A DNA stretch of 64,000 nucleotides from Callorhinus ursinus (GCF_003265705.1 NW_020312894.1:6021716-6085715); one strand, 5' to 3'; counted from the first letter of the stretch, positions 1-11,639 are shown. A program made the numbers and translations. The notes: a model not told the origin generated them from the letters alone.

Positions 1-235
1 CGGAGGCCCCTCCCCCGCCGTCTATCCTCCCGAATATCGCCTCGGATTCACTTCTCTGCACGTCCTGCCTTCCAGTAAGTGGTCGCTTCTCTGTTCAGAG
101 AGTTGTTACTCTTCTTCTCTTCGATCTCCTGTTGAGTTCGTAGGTGTTCAGAATGGTTTGATCCCTGTTCAGCTGAATTCCTGGGACCAGACGAAATCCA
201 GGTCTCCTCCTCCTCCGCCATCTTGCTCCGCCCCC
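1..235 (-). mobile_element. Young L1 (LINE-1) 5' UTR, 5' end intact; body lies left of the window
   Basis: Read on the minus strand, the segment starts at about 235 with a GC-rich head, GGGGGCGGAGCAAGATGGCG, and continues GC- and CpG-rich to the window edge. This is the start of a carnivoran L1 5' UTR, the internal promoter of an autonomous retrotransposon. Because the extreme 5' end is present, the copy is not 5'-truncated and may be full length; ORF1 and ORF2 would lie beyond base 1. It interrupts an older L1 in the same orientation. An open frame runs through the UTR into that older L1, so it is a chimera and not a gene. I infer a young copy from the well-kept head. Family is secure, subfamily is not. 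Confidence 0.85.
215..225 (-). promoter_or_regulatory. YY1-like site at the L1 5' end
   Basis: On the minus strand CAAGATGGCGG lies about 10 bases from the L1 5' terminus. Human L1 carries a YY1 site in a similar place, where it helps set the transcription start. The match is seen directly; function in this copy is inferred. Confidence 0.5.
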
Positions 236-1130
236 TGTCAGGTTTTCTTTGTCTGAAAACTTCATTATTTCACCTTTGTCTTCAAAGGAATATTTCCCCT
301 GAGTTTTAAATTGTAGGTTGTCAGTATTTTCTTGCAGAATATTAAATATTTTTTCCATTGGCGTTAGAATCCGTGGTTTCTTTTGAGAACTCAGCTTTTG
401 GCTTTTCTGTTGGTCTTTTGAAGAAAAATTGTTCACCCTTCTCAATTGCTTGAATGATGTTCTCTATATCTTTGATTTTCATTAGTGTTGTCATGATATA
501 CCTTATTGTAAGTTTTTAGTATTTATGTAGGACATCTTGGATATTTGAGTTGGTATCTTTCATCACTTTTAAAAAAATTCTCCGCCCCTCTGATCTCAGC
601 TATTGCTTCTCTCACGTTTTTTTTTCTCCTCTCCTTCTAGGCCACTAATTATACACATAATTAGATATTTTGTTTATGACCCACCCACATAGTTAAATGT
701 GTCTTTCTGCTTTTATTCCATCTCTGTTTCCTTTCCATGCTTCAGTTTGGGTATTTTCTATTGATCTGTCTTCCAGTATAGGTCAACAGTAGTGTAATCT
801 GCCATGTTAAATCCAACTAACAAGTTCCTAATTTCAAACACCATCTATTTCAGTTGAAGACTGTCCATTTATTTTTTTATAGACTATAGTTCAGTGTTAA
901 AATGGTCTATCTTATCATGCCTGGTATCCATTTTTATTATCATGGTTTGTTAATTATGGCTATTTTAGAGAGCTTGTCAGCTGATTTCAGTATCTAGATC
1001 CTTGTGGGTATGATTCTCTTGTTTCGGTTTTCTGAAGGGTTTTTCCTCCCCCTCTTGCTATATGATCATGTGAGTCTGTCTTTTGACCTAGTAATATTTC
1101 AATTTAAAGGCCCCAAATGGTTTTGGTTTC
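236..1130 (-). mobile_element. Ancient L1 (L1M-type) ORF1 and 5' region, decayed
   Basis: The plus strand is T-rich, as expected for an antisense L1. The minus-strand translation near 240-360 gives an ORF1p C-terminal pattern (IFNILQENTDNLQF, then KGEIMKFSDKENL). Further right, antisense ORF1 landmarks are recognisable: ctccttctaggccactaatt near 635-655 and ctattgatctgtcttccagt near 757-776. Frames are broken throughout, so this is a dead fragment. The young L1 ending at 235 sits in it, so the rest of this element may continue left of the window. The right boundary is approximate. Confidence 0.65.
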
Positions 1131-2592
1131 CTCCCGAAAGGACTTAGCCCTTTTCTCTGCTGGGAACATAGAGCAGAGACTGGTTACCCCAGTGCAGTCA
1201 GGGTCTGATGGAGTTATTGATGGGTTGCAGCATTAGTAAGGCTCAGGAAGGGTCTGAGTGCAAATCTGTGTTTCATGTGACTGTGCTTTTCAGAAGTTTC
1301 CACCTAAATATCAGTTTACATTCTACCTAGCTCCGAAATTCAGCTAATGTTCTAAGGAAACAGGCCCATATTCTTGAGGATGCCCAAATGCACGCAAGAA
1401 CTCTGCTGGGGATTTTTTGTCTCCCTTGCAGGGGCCCTCTACATAATTTTTCTCTGGTATTACACAAGATGTTTAGCCTCCTCTTTATATTCAGAACTGG
1501 GAAATAGCCCTGGAGTAACAGCAGCCAGTGACAGACACATCTTTTGTCTCTAAAATTCTTACTTCTGTAGAATCTATTTTGCATTCTCATCGCCCTAGCA
1601 GCTTGCTCCCGCTTCCAAACAGGTGATGTGGTGGACATGGAGTGAACCTCCCATACCTGCAGTTACCAGGAGCACATGTGACCGAGAGCCCAGCTGTTGA
1701 ACTCTGAGACCCATCACTGTTTCTGCCCGGAGGCTGCACCCCCCAGTGGCTGCTCTCAGCCAGTGATCCAGGGTACCAAGGGTACCAGGGCAGGTCCCAT
1801 TCCTGGGAGGCCCAAGACTGCTCTACCTCACGACTTTGGCTTGAGGGCTCTCTGAGGGTTTGGCCCAGCCTTCCTCTGAGTGTTCTCTAGCCTGGGCCAC
1901 CTCCTTTCCTCTCTTTTTCCTTCCCTTGCCTTGACTTACATCACAATCTGATGACTCTTCCTGCCTTTTCCCAGCTCCCCTTGATTTCCTCTCAGAAGAC
2001 ATCTTTTCCTAATAAAGGCATTGCACAGTCTCATCTGGTACTTCCTTTTTGAGGACCTGGATTCACACAGGTCATTTCTGGGTTTTATCAGCTTGTAGCT
2101 TTTCCAGGAGCAAGCAGTGGTCAGTCACCAGTTACCCCAGCCCATTGGAAAGCAGGTGTATCAATAATATTTTGAGTCATTCATCTGTGCTTTTTAAAAT
2201 CAGCATTCTCCCCTGCTCTCCCTAAATGTGTTGTCTTTAGGGTAGGGTTGGTAAGGTTAGTTCAACCAAAATGCAAGGAAATGAAGAGAGGCAATTTTAT
2301 TTTATTTCAGAAGTCGAGGTGTAGATAGAAGAGAAGATTTAGAGGAGGTCCTGAAGAATCCGTGTTCTTGCTCTGGAGGAGAAAAGGTCTTTTCCTGGGT
2401 GGTACCAAGGACTTCTCTCCACTTGTTTGCTTGCCGTAAGATAAACTCCTCTCTCCAATTTAGAGGCTCCCGTACAAAGAAGGGAGAAAGAGGAGCCTTA
2501 GTTGACTGGGTTTACCCTGAAGAATCTAAAGTCAAATTCCTGCCACTGTGAACAGAATTTTAGAAACTAAGTTCAAGTTTGAAAAAACAATA
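1131..2592. other. Unassigned sequence, possibly more old L1 5' UTR on the left
   Basis: No convincing exon or RNA gene. The first few hundred bases could be the 5' UTR of the neighbouring antisense L1. A poly(A)-signal-like string aataaaggcattgcacag occurs near 2011. The pyrimidine-rich stretch 1870-1990 has no clear repeat structure. Confidence 0.4.
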
Positions 2593-2620
2593 TTAACTGA
2601 CTGAACCATCCAGGCACCCC
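2593..2620 (-). mobile_element. Can-SINE head fragment (28 bp)
   Basis: The plus strand reads actgactgaaccatccaggc followed by acccc, the reverse complement of the tRNA-derived 5' head of a Can-SINE. The rest of the SINE (pyrimidine-rich body and A-tail) is missing, so it is a decayed or deleted remnant. Confidence 0.6.
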
Positions 2621-2750
2621 TCTCGTGGAAATTCTTTTCTGTTTGTTTTACTGCCTGTTTTCCCACTGAATGGAAGCTCCTTGAAGGCAGGAGCCCACTT
2701 TGCCTCCTTAGCTCCTCAGCCTTCATCATCGAGCCTGGCCATTCTGCGTA
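2621..2750 (+). repeat. L2 3'-end fragment
   Basis: Contains the L2 3' landmark gaatggaagctccttgaagg followed by caggagcccac, equivalent to the L2 'aagctccatgagggcaggga' region. Old and diverged; boundaries approximate. Confidence 0.55.
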
Positions 2751-2989
2751 GAATCGTCAAGCCGGAGCTTTGAACCAGAATCACACATGTGGGCTCAGTG
2801 TTTGGCTCTGTAACTGCTTCCTTAGGAGCTCGAGGATCCGTGCTCTCTTCTTCATGTTCACCCCAACAGTCGTGGGTGGGGCCTTTATCCAGGCTGTGCC
2901 CAGGGCCCAGGAGAAGTGAAGATGAGCAGGTCTCTATTTCAAAAGGACTTACTTTCATGGAGAGCCTTCCCCTCTTTCCCGCAGCCATT

Positions 2990-3260
2990 CATAAATGCCA
3001 GTAAGAAAGCTCGGCAAACACGGTAACAGGATGTGTTCATCGTCCCGAGGCAGCTCAGTGGAGGGAGCCACCCGTTCAGCCAGGGGAAACCCAGGTAGGC
3101 TTCCGAGAGGAGAGGCCATTTGAGCTGGCCCTTGATAGCCGAGTGGAATTTTCCCAGCTGGATATGGGAGCAGGTGGAGATGGAGCATTGGAGGAGAGAA
3201 CAGCGTGTGCAAGGGGACAGAAGTGCTTTGTTTCAGGCGCGCTGAGCAACTGGGGCACTG
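2990..3260 (-). repeat. L2 fragment
   Basis: Antisense L2 landmarks are visible: ggccatttgagctggccctt near 3114 and gagaacagcgtgtgcaaggg near 3197, both in the order expected for a minus-strand L2. Diverged; ends uncertain. Short frames on both strands here have no family resemblance. Confidence 0.55.
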
Positions 3261-4224
3261 AGCTGCTCACGTGAGCGTGGGGATCTGAACTGCCCGATGC
3301 TGGCCGTGGATTTCTGGCTCGTGTTTCAAGTGTCAGATAACAGATCTTAACTTTCCACTTTTCTAATTAAATAATATTGGCGGGATTGCAGCTTCCATGA
3401 TTTTAACTCCGTTCACACCTCTGCAAATTCCCAGAATCTCCTGGTTTATGGAGATAATGTATCCAGGCTGTGTGGAGAGCATCTGTCTGTGGGGAAGCCC
3501 GGAAGGTCAGGAGCCGCTTCATGCAGGAGAGAGGGGAGTTCTCCATGACCTTCAGAAACTCAGTTAACACTTGGAGGCCATCCGGTGTGAAGGCCCAGGA
3601 ACAGCTCTGCCCAATCCCCTGTCTCTGGGATCCTGATACGGCAGATTCTTCCAAAGCTGAGGAGTTTGGCTGCTTTGAGTTAACCAGCTTGGGCCCAGAG
3701 CAGCAGGAAATCGTGGGGAGCCTGGGGATTCCTGCCTGATCTCAGAAGCAAGGTCCTTCACTCCAGCGCCCCAGGGCCCCAGGGGAGAGGGCACTCCCTT
3801 GACAAGTGTGTGAGGAGACAGACCTGCCAGCAGGCATGGGGGGGGTGGGGGCAGCCCGGTGGGGTGCTTGAGGGGGAGAGTAGGGGAGATGTCAGCCCCG
3901 GACCAGGTCCTGCCGGATGCTGAGTGTTGGCTGAGGGAGGCAGCCGGCAGGTGGCCCCGGGGAAGTTGGAACTTTAACTGGTACTAGAGCTCCAAGCACC
4001 GTGGACACGCAGGGATGACTTCTGAGGGGTGGGATCAAAGGGGAGAGTCTCGGCCATCTGGCCTGTGAGTCTGGGTTGGTGGCAGCAGGGATGGAGCGGG
4101 CACGGAGCAGAGGCTCTTAGGAAGAACGCACAGGAAGCCGCGGGCGCCCTCTCCATCCTGGGCTCTGTCCGGTGGCTGAGTCTCGTCTCCCCTCCCCTTT
4201 TCCCACTGGCCGTGGAGTTAGGCG
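3261..4224. other. Unassigned GC-rich sequence
   Basis: No recognised exon or repeat. Frames of 60-90 codons on both strands overlap each other and lack any family motif, typical of GC-rich noncoding DNA. It contains the G-rich block at 3838-3889. Confidence 0.4.
3838..3889 (+). other. G-rich block with G-quadruplex potential
   Basis: Runs of three or more G (8-G run, ggggg, gggg, ggggg, gggg) occur with short loops within about 50 bases on the plus strand, meeting the usual G-quadruplex pattern. No associated gene start is seen. Confidence 0.5.
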
Positions 4225-4345
4225 CACAGGACCGAGGTCAGGCTGTTTGGGCTTTGCTCCCGCACCATCTGAGAAAACTGTCTAACGTCCCCAGCCCCAG
4301 TTTCCTTCTCCGTAAGGTGGAGCTGGTGTTCCTACGAGAGTCGGC
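4225..4345 (+). repeat. MIR fragment
   Basis: Shows the MIR order: a header like 'gggctttgctcccgcacc', then a core resembling the 'tctgagcctcagtttcctcatctgtaaaatgg' signature (here cagccccagtttccttctcc then gtaaggtggagc). Diverged. Confidence 0.5.
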
Positions 4346-4659
4346 ATGAACCAAGGTTGGAGTGTCATTGTAATTTACCCTGAGAGGGCTCCACTGCTCC
4401 TGTTTCTGTCCTCTGTCCCCTCAGACAAGGGCCCAGGCACAGAGACAGGGAGTGAGCAGGTGGCTATGGGGACTGCAGAGGTGCTGGGAAGGTTAGAATG
4501 TTCTCCTGGTTTCTGCACACCTTTCTCTGACGGTTTTGCCTTGGGCTGTTGCCGAAGAGGGAGCCAAGAGGTGTCCCCATCGTCCTCTGCCTCGAGGCCA
4601 GTGGGGACAGGTATAATCCTGTCCAGAGGGCACGCGTACCCTGACCTCTGCTCACCAGA

Positions 4660-5000
4660 CTCATTCTTCGCCATTCCCCGCCATACACTCTGCCCTTCCA
4701 AATCCCCTCAAAGATGCCAAGACGCTTGTGCGCCTGGGCCTCTGCACCTGCTGAGGTGTCCCCCGCTCTCCGTTCATGCCTCCGCCCTGCACCCCAAAGT
4801 CCCAGTCTGGCTAATGCCAACATGTCCTTTCCCAGTTGAGCTGTCACTGCCTCCAGGAAGCGTTCCTTGTTGACACCGTCCCCTCATGCAAGTTACCAAA
4901 CCCCTTTTCTGTGGCCATAGTATCTGGCCTTCCCCTTTTGATGCCTTTATCACGTGGATTGCCATTGCCAGCTTCTCTTTTGTTTTTGTCTTTAAACCGT
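4660..5000 (+). repeat. L2 fragment
   Basis: The stretch ctgtcactgcctccaggaag then cgttccttgttgacacc corresponds to the L2 'atgtcacctcctcagagaggccttccctga' region, followed by a T-rich part like the L2 3' region. A 175-codon plus-strand frame at 4346-4873 overlaps it and has no protein family signature, so I treat that frame as noncoding. Confidence 0.55.
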
Positions 5001-5029
5001 AAATGCTCGCTGGTAGGGCTTTTCTTTTT

Positions 5030-5725
5030 CTATATATTAAAATACACATAGTAGCATTGAAACCATTTTAAGGAGTACAGTTCATTGGCATTTAGGATAT
5101 TTGTAGTGTTGTATAACCATCATCCGTAGCTGCAGGCCATTTCCATCACCCCAAAAGGAAACTCTGTACACATGTAGCAGTCACTCCCCACTTCTCCCAC
5201 CCACATGCCCCAGCCCCTGGCCACCACTGATCTACTTTCTGTCTCTGTGGATTTGCCTCTTCTGGACAGTCCAAGAAACTGAATCATACGGTATGTGGCC
5301 CTTTGGGTCTGGCTTCCTTCATTCAGCATATTACCAAGGTTCATCCATGTTGTAGCCTGTATTGGGACTTCATTTCTTTTCACGGCCAAATAACGTTCCG
5401 TTGCAGGCATACATGTTATTTATCCACTCACCTGTTTGTGGGCATCTGGCTGTTTCTGCCTTTCGGCTCTGGTGACTAGTGCTTATTCCTCTGTGGGTTT
5501 GCGCTTGAACACCTATTTCTGTTCCTTTGGGTGTATTCGCAGGAATGGAATTGCTGTGCCCAAGGGTCATCCTGTGTCTAACTTTGGGAGGAATCCTTGA
5601 CTATTTTCCCAGTGGCTGTGCTACCTTACGATCCTCTCGGTGATAGATGAGCGTTCCCGTTTCTGGGCATCCCTGTCAATTCTTATTATCCGCATGCTTT
5701 AACGAAAATTATAGCTACCGTAGTG
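5030..5725 (-). mobile_element. Ancient L1 ORF2 end / 3' UTR fragment
   Basis: On the plus strand the antisense L1 landmarks run in order: taaccatcatccgtagctgc, cagcccctggccaccactga, ttcatccatgttgtagcctg, then the antisense of 'AIKRNE' (minus-strand translation near 5340-5410 includes YLAVKRNEVPIQATTWMNLG). This is the C-terminal end of L1 ORF2 and adjoining 3' sequence. Multiple stops; inactive. The 3' end is at the left, near a short T-rich stretch around 5030. Confidence 0.8.
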
Positions 5726-7340
5726 GGCGTGACGGGTGGGCTCACCATTGCACCCCCTGGGGATCCAGGTTGCTGTCAGGCAGGTGCCCAGGACCTCAGG
5801 AAGGATCTGCCCAAGGAACAAATCATTGTTCCCCTCACTTGGTCCAAGAAGGGCCACCGTGCGCTCCGTCGGACTCTCAGTTGGGGGGGGGGGGTGACTC
5901 TGAGGACGGCCGCCCTCCTCCCCTCTTTCCCACAGCGTTCTCAAAAGCCCACCCCTGGTTCCCATGGGTGACGATAGCTCTTTCTGGGGCCTCCAGCCCG
6001 GCTGTCTCCTCCATCCTGGGTCCTGTCCTGCAGCATCGAGCTGCCGGATGCAAGATCTCAACCCTGCGACGGTCCTTTGGTCTCTAATATGCCTACTGGT
6101 GGCCCGTGGCGCCACAGCCAACAAGCGCCTGCTCTTTGTTTTCTCCTGTTGCTCTCACTGGCACTTGAGCTGTGCCCGTTGTCACTCAGCCTCTCTGGGT
6201 GCTTTTCATCCTCTTAAAATGCTGCTCACAAGAGGCATGTCTTTGCCTTCGAGGGCTGCTCTTTCATGTTAAATCATCTGGAAGCAGTGTGAATGTTGAT
6301 AGCTGTTATTGTAGAAACCTAGAACATGACACAGGGTTGGATTTCCCCCCTCATTTCTATTTTGGAGGCAGTCCTTACTGGGAGGCCCTCTTGGCACACA
6401 CCTGTCACACTCCCGTCCACCGTGCCGGAGCTTGGGACCAGGTCAGAGCAGTGGTTCAGGGGTTTGCGAGCAACAGAAACTAACATCAACCGGCATAAAA
6501 CCAAGAACGGAATTTGCTGGGAGGGGGGCGGGACGGCTCACAGACGATTAGAAAGCTGAAGAACCTGCCTCAGAGGGGCTGCGGTGCCCAGCTGGGGAGC
6601 CGAAGTGAAAGAATGGTCTCTGCAGGGAGATTCAGTGCCAGTCCTGGCTGCTGGGCAGTGGGGCTGGGAGCCTTGACGGGGAATCCCTCCGTCACTGCGC
6701 CCTGTGCCGGAGGGGACACCTGAAGGCCAAGTGTAGCTTCTTCAGCAGCAGCAGGAGGGGAAAGGGTGGGACGTGCCATCCTCTGCAGGTGTGACTGTGA
6801 CTCAGAAATTCTTCAGCCTTTAGTCAGGAGCTCATGCAGCCCTCCTGGGTGACTTCTGTCAAGACCTCCAGTGAGAAAGGACAGAGGGCTCATGATCCAG
6901 GTGTCTTCGAGGTGCTCCCTGGATGCAGGCATCAGTGGGGCATGGGGAGCTTGTCGATCCTGTGCAAGCAGGGGGTAGGTGAGCTGAGTACAAGCCGGTG
7001 CATTCCCTGGGGCATTTTCTGCAAACTTCGTCTTGGACTCAGCACGCCTTTGAAGCTCTTTGATCCTGAGAGCAGCGTGCGGGCTGCCCTCTGGCCATAA
7101 GAGTCACGTTCCAGGAATCTTCACGTGTGAAGCGAACCACATCCGAAGACGAGCAGCCACGGAGGCGGGGAGGTGTGATGCGGGAGAAGAGGACCCAAAC
7201 CGGGCCCATGCACTCTGGCAAGCCATCAGGCAGGCCCGGAGGATGCAAACACGTTTTTCTCCTTTAGCAGCAAAAGCTGAGAGTCCTATGTCATTTTTGG
7301 ACATCAGGAAAAGTCGACTTCTTTTAATGGGTAATAAATA
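5726..7340. other. Unassigned sequence
   Basis: No recognised exon. A 12-G run sits at 5883-5894. A frame of about 146 codons at 5647-6087 starts inside the L1 tail and has no family motif. The stretch 6440-6560 (atcaaccggcataaaaccaa) may be a decayed LTR or transposon, but I cannot name it. Confidence 0.4.
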
Positions 7341-7344
7341 ATAC

Positions 7345-7562
7345 AGAGCCTTTATGGAGTGCTTAATCTTTGCATTTTATCCTGGCAGCTCTGAAATATA
7401 GATGCTTTCTAACCTGCTCCTGGATTTATAGGTCAGGAAAGGGAGGCACAGAGACACCCCCAAACCTGCCCCAGGCCAGGCAGCTGGTGGCGGCAGCACT
7501 GGAGTGGGTCCAGGGAAGCCGGCAGCAGAGCCAGCCTCCTGACCCTGTGCTGTTCCCAATTT
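7345..7562 (-). repeat. MIR
   Basis: Antisense MIR order is clear: tttatggagtgcttaatctt, a 'cattttatcctggcagctct' block, then ggtcaggaaagggaggcaca and the 'gccccaggccaggcagctgg' block equivalent to the antisense of 'agctgtgtgaccttgggcaa'. Confidence 0.65.
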
Positions 7563-7639
7563 GTTGACACAGAACTTTTCCAGATGGTGAAAGATCTGCT
7601 AGTGTGAGCAGTGCAGTCGTGTCTTTGTGTTTTTGTTCC

Positions 7640-7945
7640 ATTCCATTCTTTTGGGGTACAGTTTACTAAGAGCTAGGCACCGGGGAGGCAGAGGTGGCCA
7701 GGACTCCATCTTTGCCTTCAAAGTGTTGGTTCTGGGACGGGCTATCCAAAAACGAACCCACAATGTAACGCATGAGTGTTTTCAGGCAGGGGCCCTTTCT
7801 GTGTGGTGTGGAACAGTAGAGGACGGGAGTAGAATCAAGGAGGGCCTTAGGGAGGAGACGACCATTGAGCTGGGCCTTGACCGATGAGTAGGAGATCAGC
7901 AGGTAGACAAGTTGGAAGAGGAGGGAGGAGGTCCAGGGCCTGGCA
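7640..7945 (-). repeat. L2 fragment
   Basis: Antisense L2 landmarks in order: ttactaagagctaggcaccg, ggactccatctttgccttca, then ggccttagggaggagacgac and attgagctgggccttgaccg. A purine-rich stretch follows at 8000-8075. Confidence 0.65.
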
Positions 7946-8143
7946 GGCTTAGGGCAGGCACGCCAGTGCCAGAAGCACAAGGACTCCAGGCCAAGTGGGC
8001 CGGTAGACACTGAATGAGGAGAGGAGAGGAGAGGGAGGTGGGAAATGGGGTGGTGGAGAGGTGGAGATGGAAGGGGCTGGATGCTGTCGATGAGATGGGC
8101 AAGGTAGGCCCGGGTATAGAGCCCTGCCCACATTCCTAGGCAG

Positions 8144-8615
8144 TGTTCGTTATTTTCTGTGATTGCTGTAACTAATGACCACCACTTAAGCATACCATTT
8201 TATTATCTTTCAGTTCTGGATGTCAGAATCCAAAATGGGTTTCACTAGGCTGAAGTGAGCGGGGCTGTCCTCCTTCTGGAGGCTCCAGGGAAGACTGTTT
8301 TCTTATCTTTCCTAGCTTCTAGAGGCTGCCCTCATTCCTTGCCTCCTGATACCCTCCTCCATGTTCAAAGCCGGCAGTGGTGGTGGTGGAACCTCCTCAT
8401 CCTCCTTCTGTCCATCTCTCTTCTACTTTTAAGGGCTCTTGTGATTACGTTGGGCTCACCCAGTAATTTGGGACAACTTCCCTATTTTAAGATTAGCTGA
8501 TTAGCAACACTGATTCTATCTGCCGCGTTAATTTCCTCTGCCATGTAACTTAACATAGTCACGGGTGCTGGGGACCTGGATGTGACCATCCCTGGGGCCA
8601 CCATTCTGTTCACGA
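8144..8615 (+). mobile_element. ERVL-type LTR remnant (MLT2-like)
   Basis: Starts near TGTTCGTTATTTTCTGTGAT with the typical 'gctgtaacta...cttaagc...cagttctggatgtcagaatc' opening, and closes with ggggccaccattctgttcac. Internal blocks match the order of MLT2-type solo LTRs (ctggaggctccagggaagac, ctagcttctagaggctgccc, cttgtgattacgttgggctc). No internal retroviral genes adjoin it, so it is a solo LTR. Subfamily not determined. Confidence 0.65.
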
Positions 8616-9324
8616 TGTCCCGTCATCACTGAAGCTTCTTAAACTGAGCAGTAACACGTCAGAGTTTGAGAAAGGTGATCTTAGATGCAAGTTTACAAAT
8701 AGGATCACGGAATTCCTTTTTCTGCCCCTCATGTTGGACAAGACATCATTTTTTTATATTCTTATTTTAATGTCACTTTATGACATTTACAGAAAAATGT
8801 GGAATGGCAAATCTAGTTTACATTGTGATGTTTACTTACCTGTGCTATGTCCATATTTTATTCATATTTTGGTTCAGTCCACAGAGGATTCGCTGTTAAC
8901 TTCCAAAAATGTAAGTAATACAAGATGTTGGAATCAGTAGTGAGGGAAACAGGTAAGGGGAAATTTTAAGTAGGAAAGAAATGAAGCTAGAGGGTTAGTT
9001 CATTGCTGACTGAGGTGGTTCATGAACTTGGCCCCAAGCATCCTAGCCCACAAAGCAAAGAGAGAAACAATCACCCTAGCAGTAAGATAAGTGCAGGTGA
9101 GTTGTTCAGCAGATGTCCAGTCATTTCTGAGGCTGAGAAGAGTTTCTGCCACAGGTCCTCCTAGGCAGTAGTGTTGGTTGTTACAAACACTGTCCTTGGG
9201 AAAGCTCTAATGGACACTATAATGACCTTTGTATGAACACCCGTTTCTCACAATGTCCCTTAATGCAAGCAGATGGCCAATACCAAGGCACCTGTTGGTG
9301 AGAGATAGCACAGAGGGTGTGGGG
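8616..9324. other. Unassigned sequence
   Basis: A-rich to mixed composition. Nothing recognisable beyond weak LTR-like texture at 8990-9240. Frames are short. Confidence 0.35.
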
Positions 9325-9845
9325 ACGGAGATGGGAGTGTTTCAGTTATCGCTTGCTGCATTAAAACACCCCAAACTTAGTGACTTGACACAATATCCAC
9401 AATTTATAATCTCTCCCAATATGGTGGGTTGATCAGGTTCACCTGGGCGGTGGCCATGGAGTGTCTGCTGGGGCTGCGTCATCTGTGAGCTTGGCTGGGG
9501 CCAGAACATCCCATGTGGCTTCCTCACATGGCTGCTGGTGGTGCTGGCTACCAGCTGCTGCTCAGCTGGGCTCTTGACTAGGATGCCCCGGTTCTCATAA
9601 CACGGCCCATGGGTTCCAAGAGAACCATTCTAAGAGGGAAGGGGGAAGCAGTAGACATCTTGGAATGTATAGACCTCTCAAGGTCTAGTCTTGGAAGTTA
9701 TATAAACTCACTTCCACCACATTCTATTGGACAAAACAGATCCTCGGGCTAGTCCAGCTTCCAGGGAATGGGAAGTTGACTTCTCCTCTTGATGTGAGAA
9801 ATAGCAAAGAGTAAGGGGCCAATTCTAATCCACCACAGAGGCCAA
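9325..9845 (+). mobile_element. ERVL/MaLR-type LTR remnant
   Basis: Opens with gtttcagttatcgcttgctg then 'ccccaaacttagtgacttgac', the standard start of a group of old mammalian LTRs. Inside are ctggggctgcgtcatctgtg, catgtggcttcctcacatgg and ccaccacattctattggaca, in consensus order. Solo and decayed; subfamily uncertain. Confidence 0.6.
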
Positions 9846-10879
9846 AACAGTGGCCAGGTGTGCAGGTCCCTGATCACCTGACTTGATGTAGGAGTAAAAC
9901 TTGGAAAAGCTTGAAGAGTGGTTGGGCTGCCTCAACCTCTCTTTCCAGCATTCCCCCCAAATCTCAGTTATTGAAAATGGTGCTCTTGTTGAAAATCAGA
10001 GAACAGAGAGGTCAAAGTGTATGTCCCAGGCCGACTGTGGAATACAGTATTCTATGTTGCAGATTAAAGGAGGAGCTTGTGTTTCAAGATCCAAGCAGTA
10101 AGATGATACCTTTCTCCCTTTTTGTGTTATTCTACTCTTCAGCATGGATTTTAGTTTTGTGGATCACAGAAATGTTGCTAATCTAACAAAATTGGGTATA
10201 GTTAATCATAAGTATGCCAAGAGATATTGGTGGTGGTTCTGCATGGTGTCAGTGTGGCTAGAATGGGATTAGGTTTTCCACACTCTGCTGTATGATCCTG
10301 AGTTAGGGTTGGTCGAGGAACACTTCTGTGAGATTGGAATGTTGTGATGAGGAACCTGACTCTGTTTTCTGATGCTTGCTGAGAGTTTCTAAGCCTCACC
10401 CCTGCCTTGCTCCTCTGCTCCATGTCTGGGTGAGCTGGTGAGAAAGCCACGTGCTCCCTCCTTGTGGTCCTGGTGGGAGATTCGAGCCACAGAAGCCCTT
10501 GCCTGTGCTCAGGAACCCACCTCAAGCCCTGAGTCAGCCTCCCTTCTGGGTTCTCTCAAACCATGGCAGCCACCTCCCCTAGAGACAGCGGTGGGAGTCA
10601 TCAGCCTCTTCATGGCCCCTTGCTGTGAATGGGCATCAGCAGTCTTGACATCTGAACCCAGTCTGGGGGCGGGGGTCCATCTGCCTCTGTAGGGGACCGT
10701 AATAGGTGGAAGTGAAGTCCCTGCTCTGTGAAGGCATCAGAATCATGGCTGGAAGGTGGGGCGGATTCTGGCTGCTCCTTGGTCTCCCTGTCCCGTTCCA
10801 GCTCTTTCCACTGACTGCTGACCATGCTGACCAGTAGGCAACCCACGGCAGAGGTGGCACCTTCCATAGCTTCTCTTCT
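9846..10879. other. Unassigned sequence
   Basis: No exon, RNA gene or confident repeat seen. Several 60-110 codon frames on both strands overlap and show no family motif. Confidence 0.35.
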
Positions 10880-11158
10880 TGCTCTCTAGGCCTTCATGGC
10901 CCTCTCCTGGCAGCTGGCCGTACCCAGATTCAGGGACGCTGGTGTGCACACACGTGACCTCTTTTTTGCATGCATGGACAGAGGAAGCTCTGGTGTCCCT
11001 TCCTCTTCTTATAAGGACACTGAGTCCATCACGGAGGCTCTACTCCCATGACCTCATCTAGACCTAATTACCTCCCAAAGGCCCTACCACCAAACACCAT
11101 CACTTTGGGGGGGGCTTCAACATTTGAATTTTGGGGGGACACAAACATCAGTCCAAAA
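10880..11158 (+). mobile_element. LTR remnant (MaLR/ERVL-like 3' half)
   Basis: The 3' half of a common old LTR type is readable: cttcttataaggacactgag, cccatgacctcatctagacc, taattacctcccaaaggccc, a G-run, then gaattttggggggacacaaa. The 5' half is missing or too diverged. Confidence 0.6.
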
Positions 11159-11639
11159 ACAGCTCTTCCCTTCCCAAGAAGGGAAATCTTAGACCAGTTG
11201 CTCTGTCATGGCCAGGCACGAAAGTCTCCATTTAGTTTTTATTTAACACTTCGAGATGCTGCATTCAAACGGAATTGTTGCGTATTTTAACTCTTGGTCG
11301 CATCCCCAGCCTAGCAACGTGTTGGTGGAAGAGATTCAAAACAGTATAATTTGGGACTTCAAGGCAAGAGGAAAATCAATTCCATATTGTGCAAAACAGA
11401 ATAAACTCATTTCTTTTAGCATCTCGTGGAGACTTCAGGCATTCATATTTACTCATTTTATCAACTTGTGATCTCTCCCGGAGAAGAGCATCATTAGCAA
11501 TTCCAAATCATCAGTGGCCTGCTCATATGTGATTTGTTTTCTGCAGGTCTTGAAAACACTGATATTCCTGTATTTGTTTGTGTGTTTTCGTTTGTTTTGC
11601 CCTGACTTGTAAAAAGCCCGACATACCACTTTTTACCAA
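11159..11639. other. Unassigned AT-rich sequence
   Basis: Repeat-poor to my eye, AT-rich, with no open frame longer than about 80 codons. No RNA gene recognised. Confidence 0.35.

Noticed and set aside
95..445. 116-codon minus-strand frame resembling ORF1p
   Set aside because: It is a chance chimera of an old L1 ORF1 C-terminal remnant and the 5' UTR of a younger L1; the homology is real but there is no gene.
4346..4873. 175-codon plus-strand open frame
   Set aside because: Its right half is an L2 fragment, two other long frames overlap it on the minus strand, and no domain is recognisable.
7666..8193. 175-codon minus-strand open frame
   Set aside because: It covers an L2 fragment, a purine-rich stretch and the start of an LTR.
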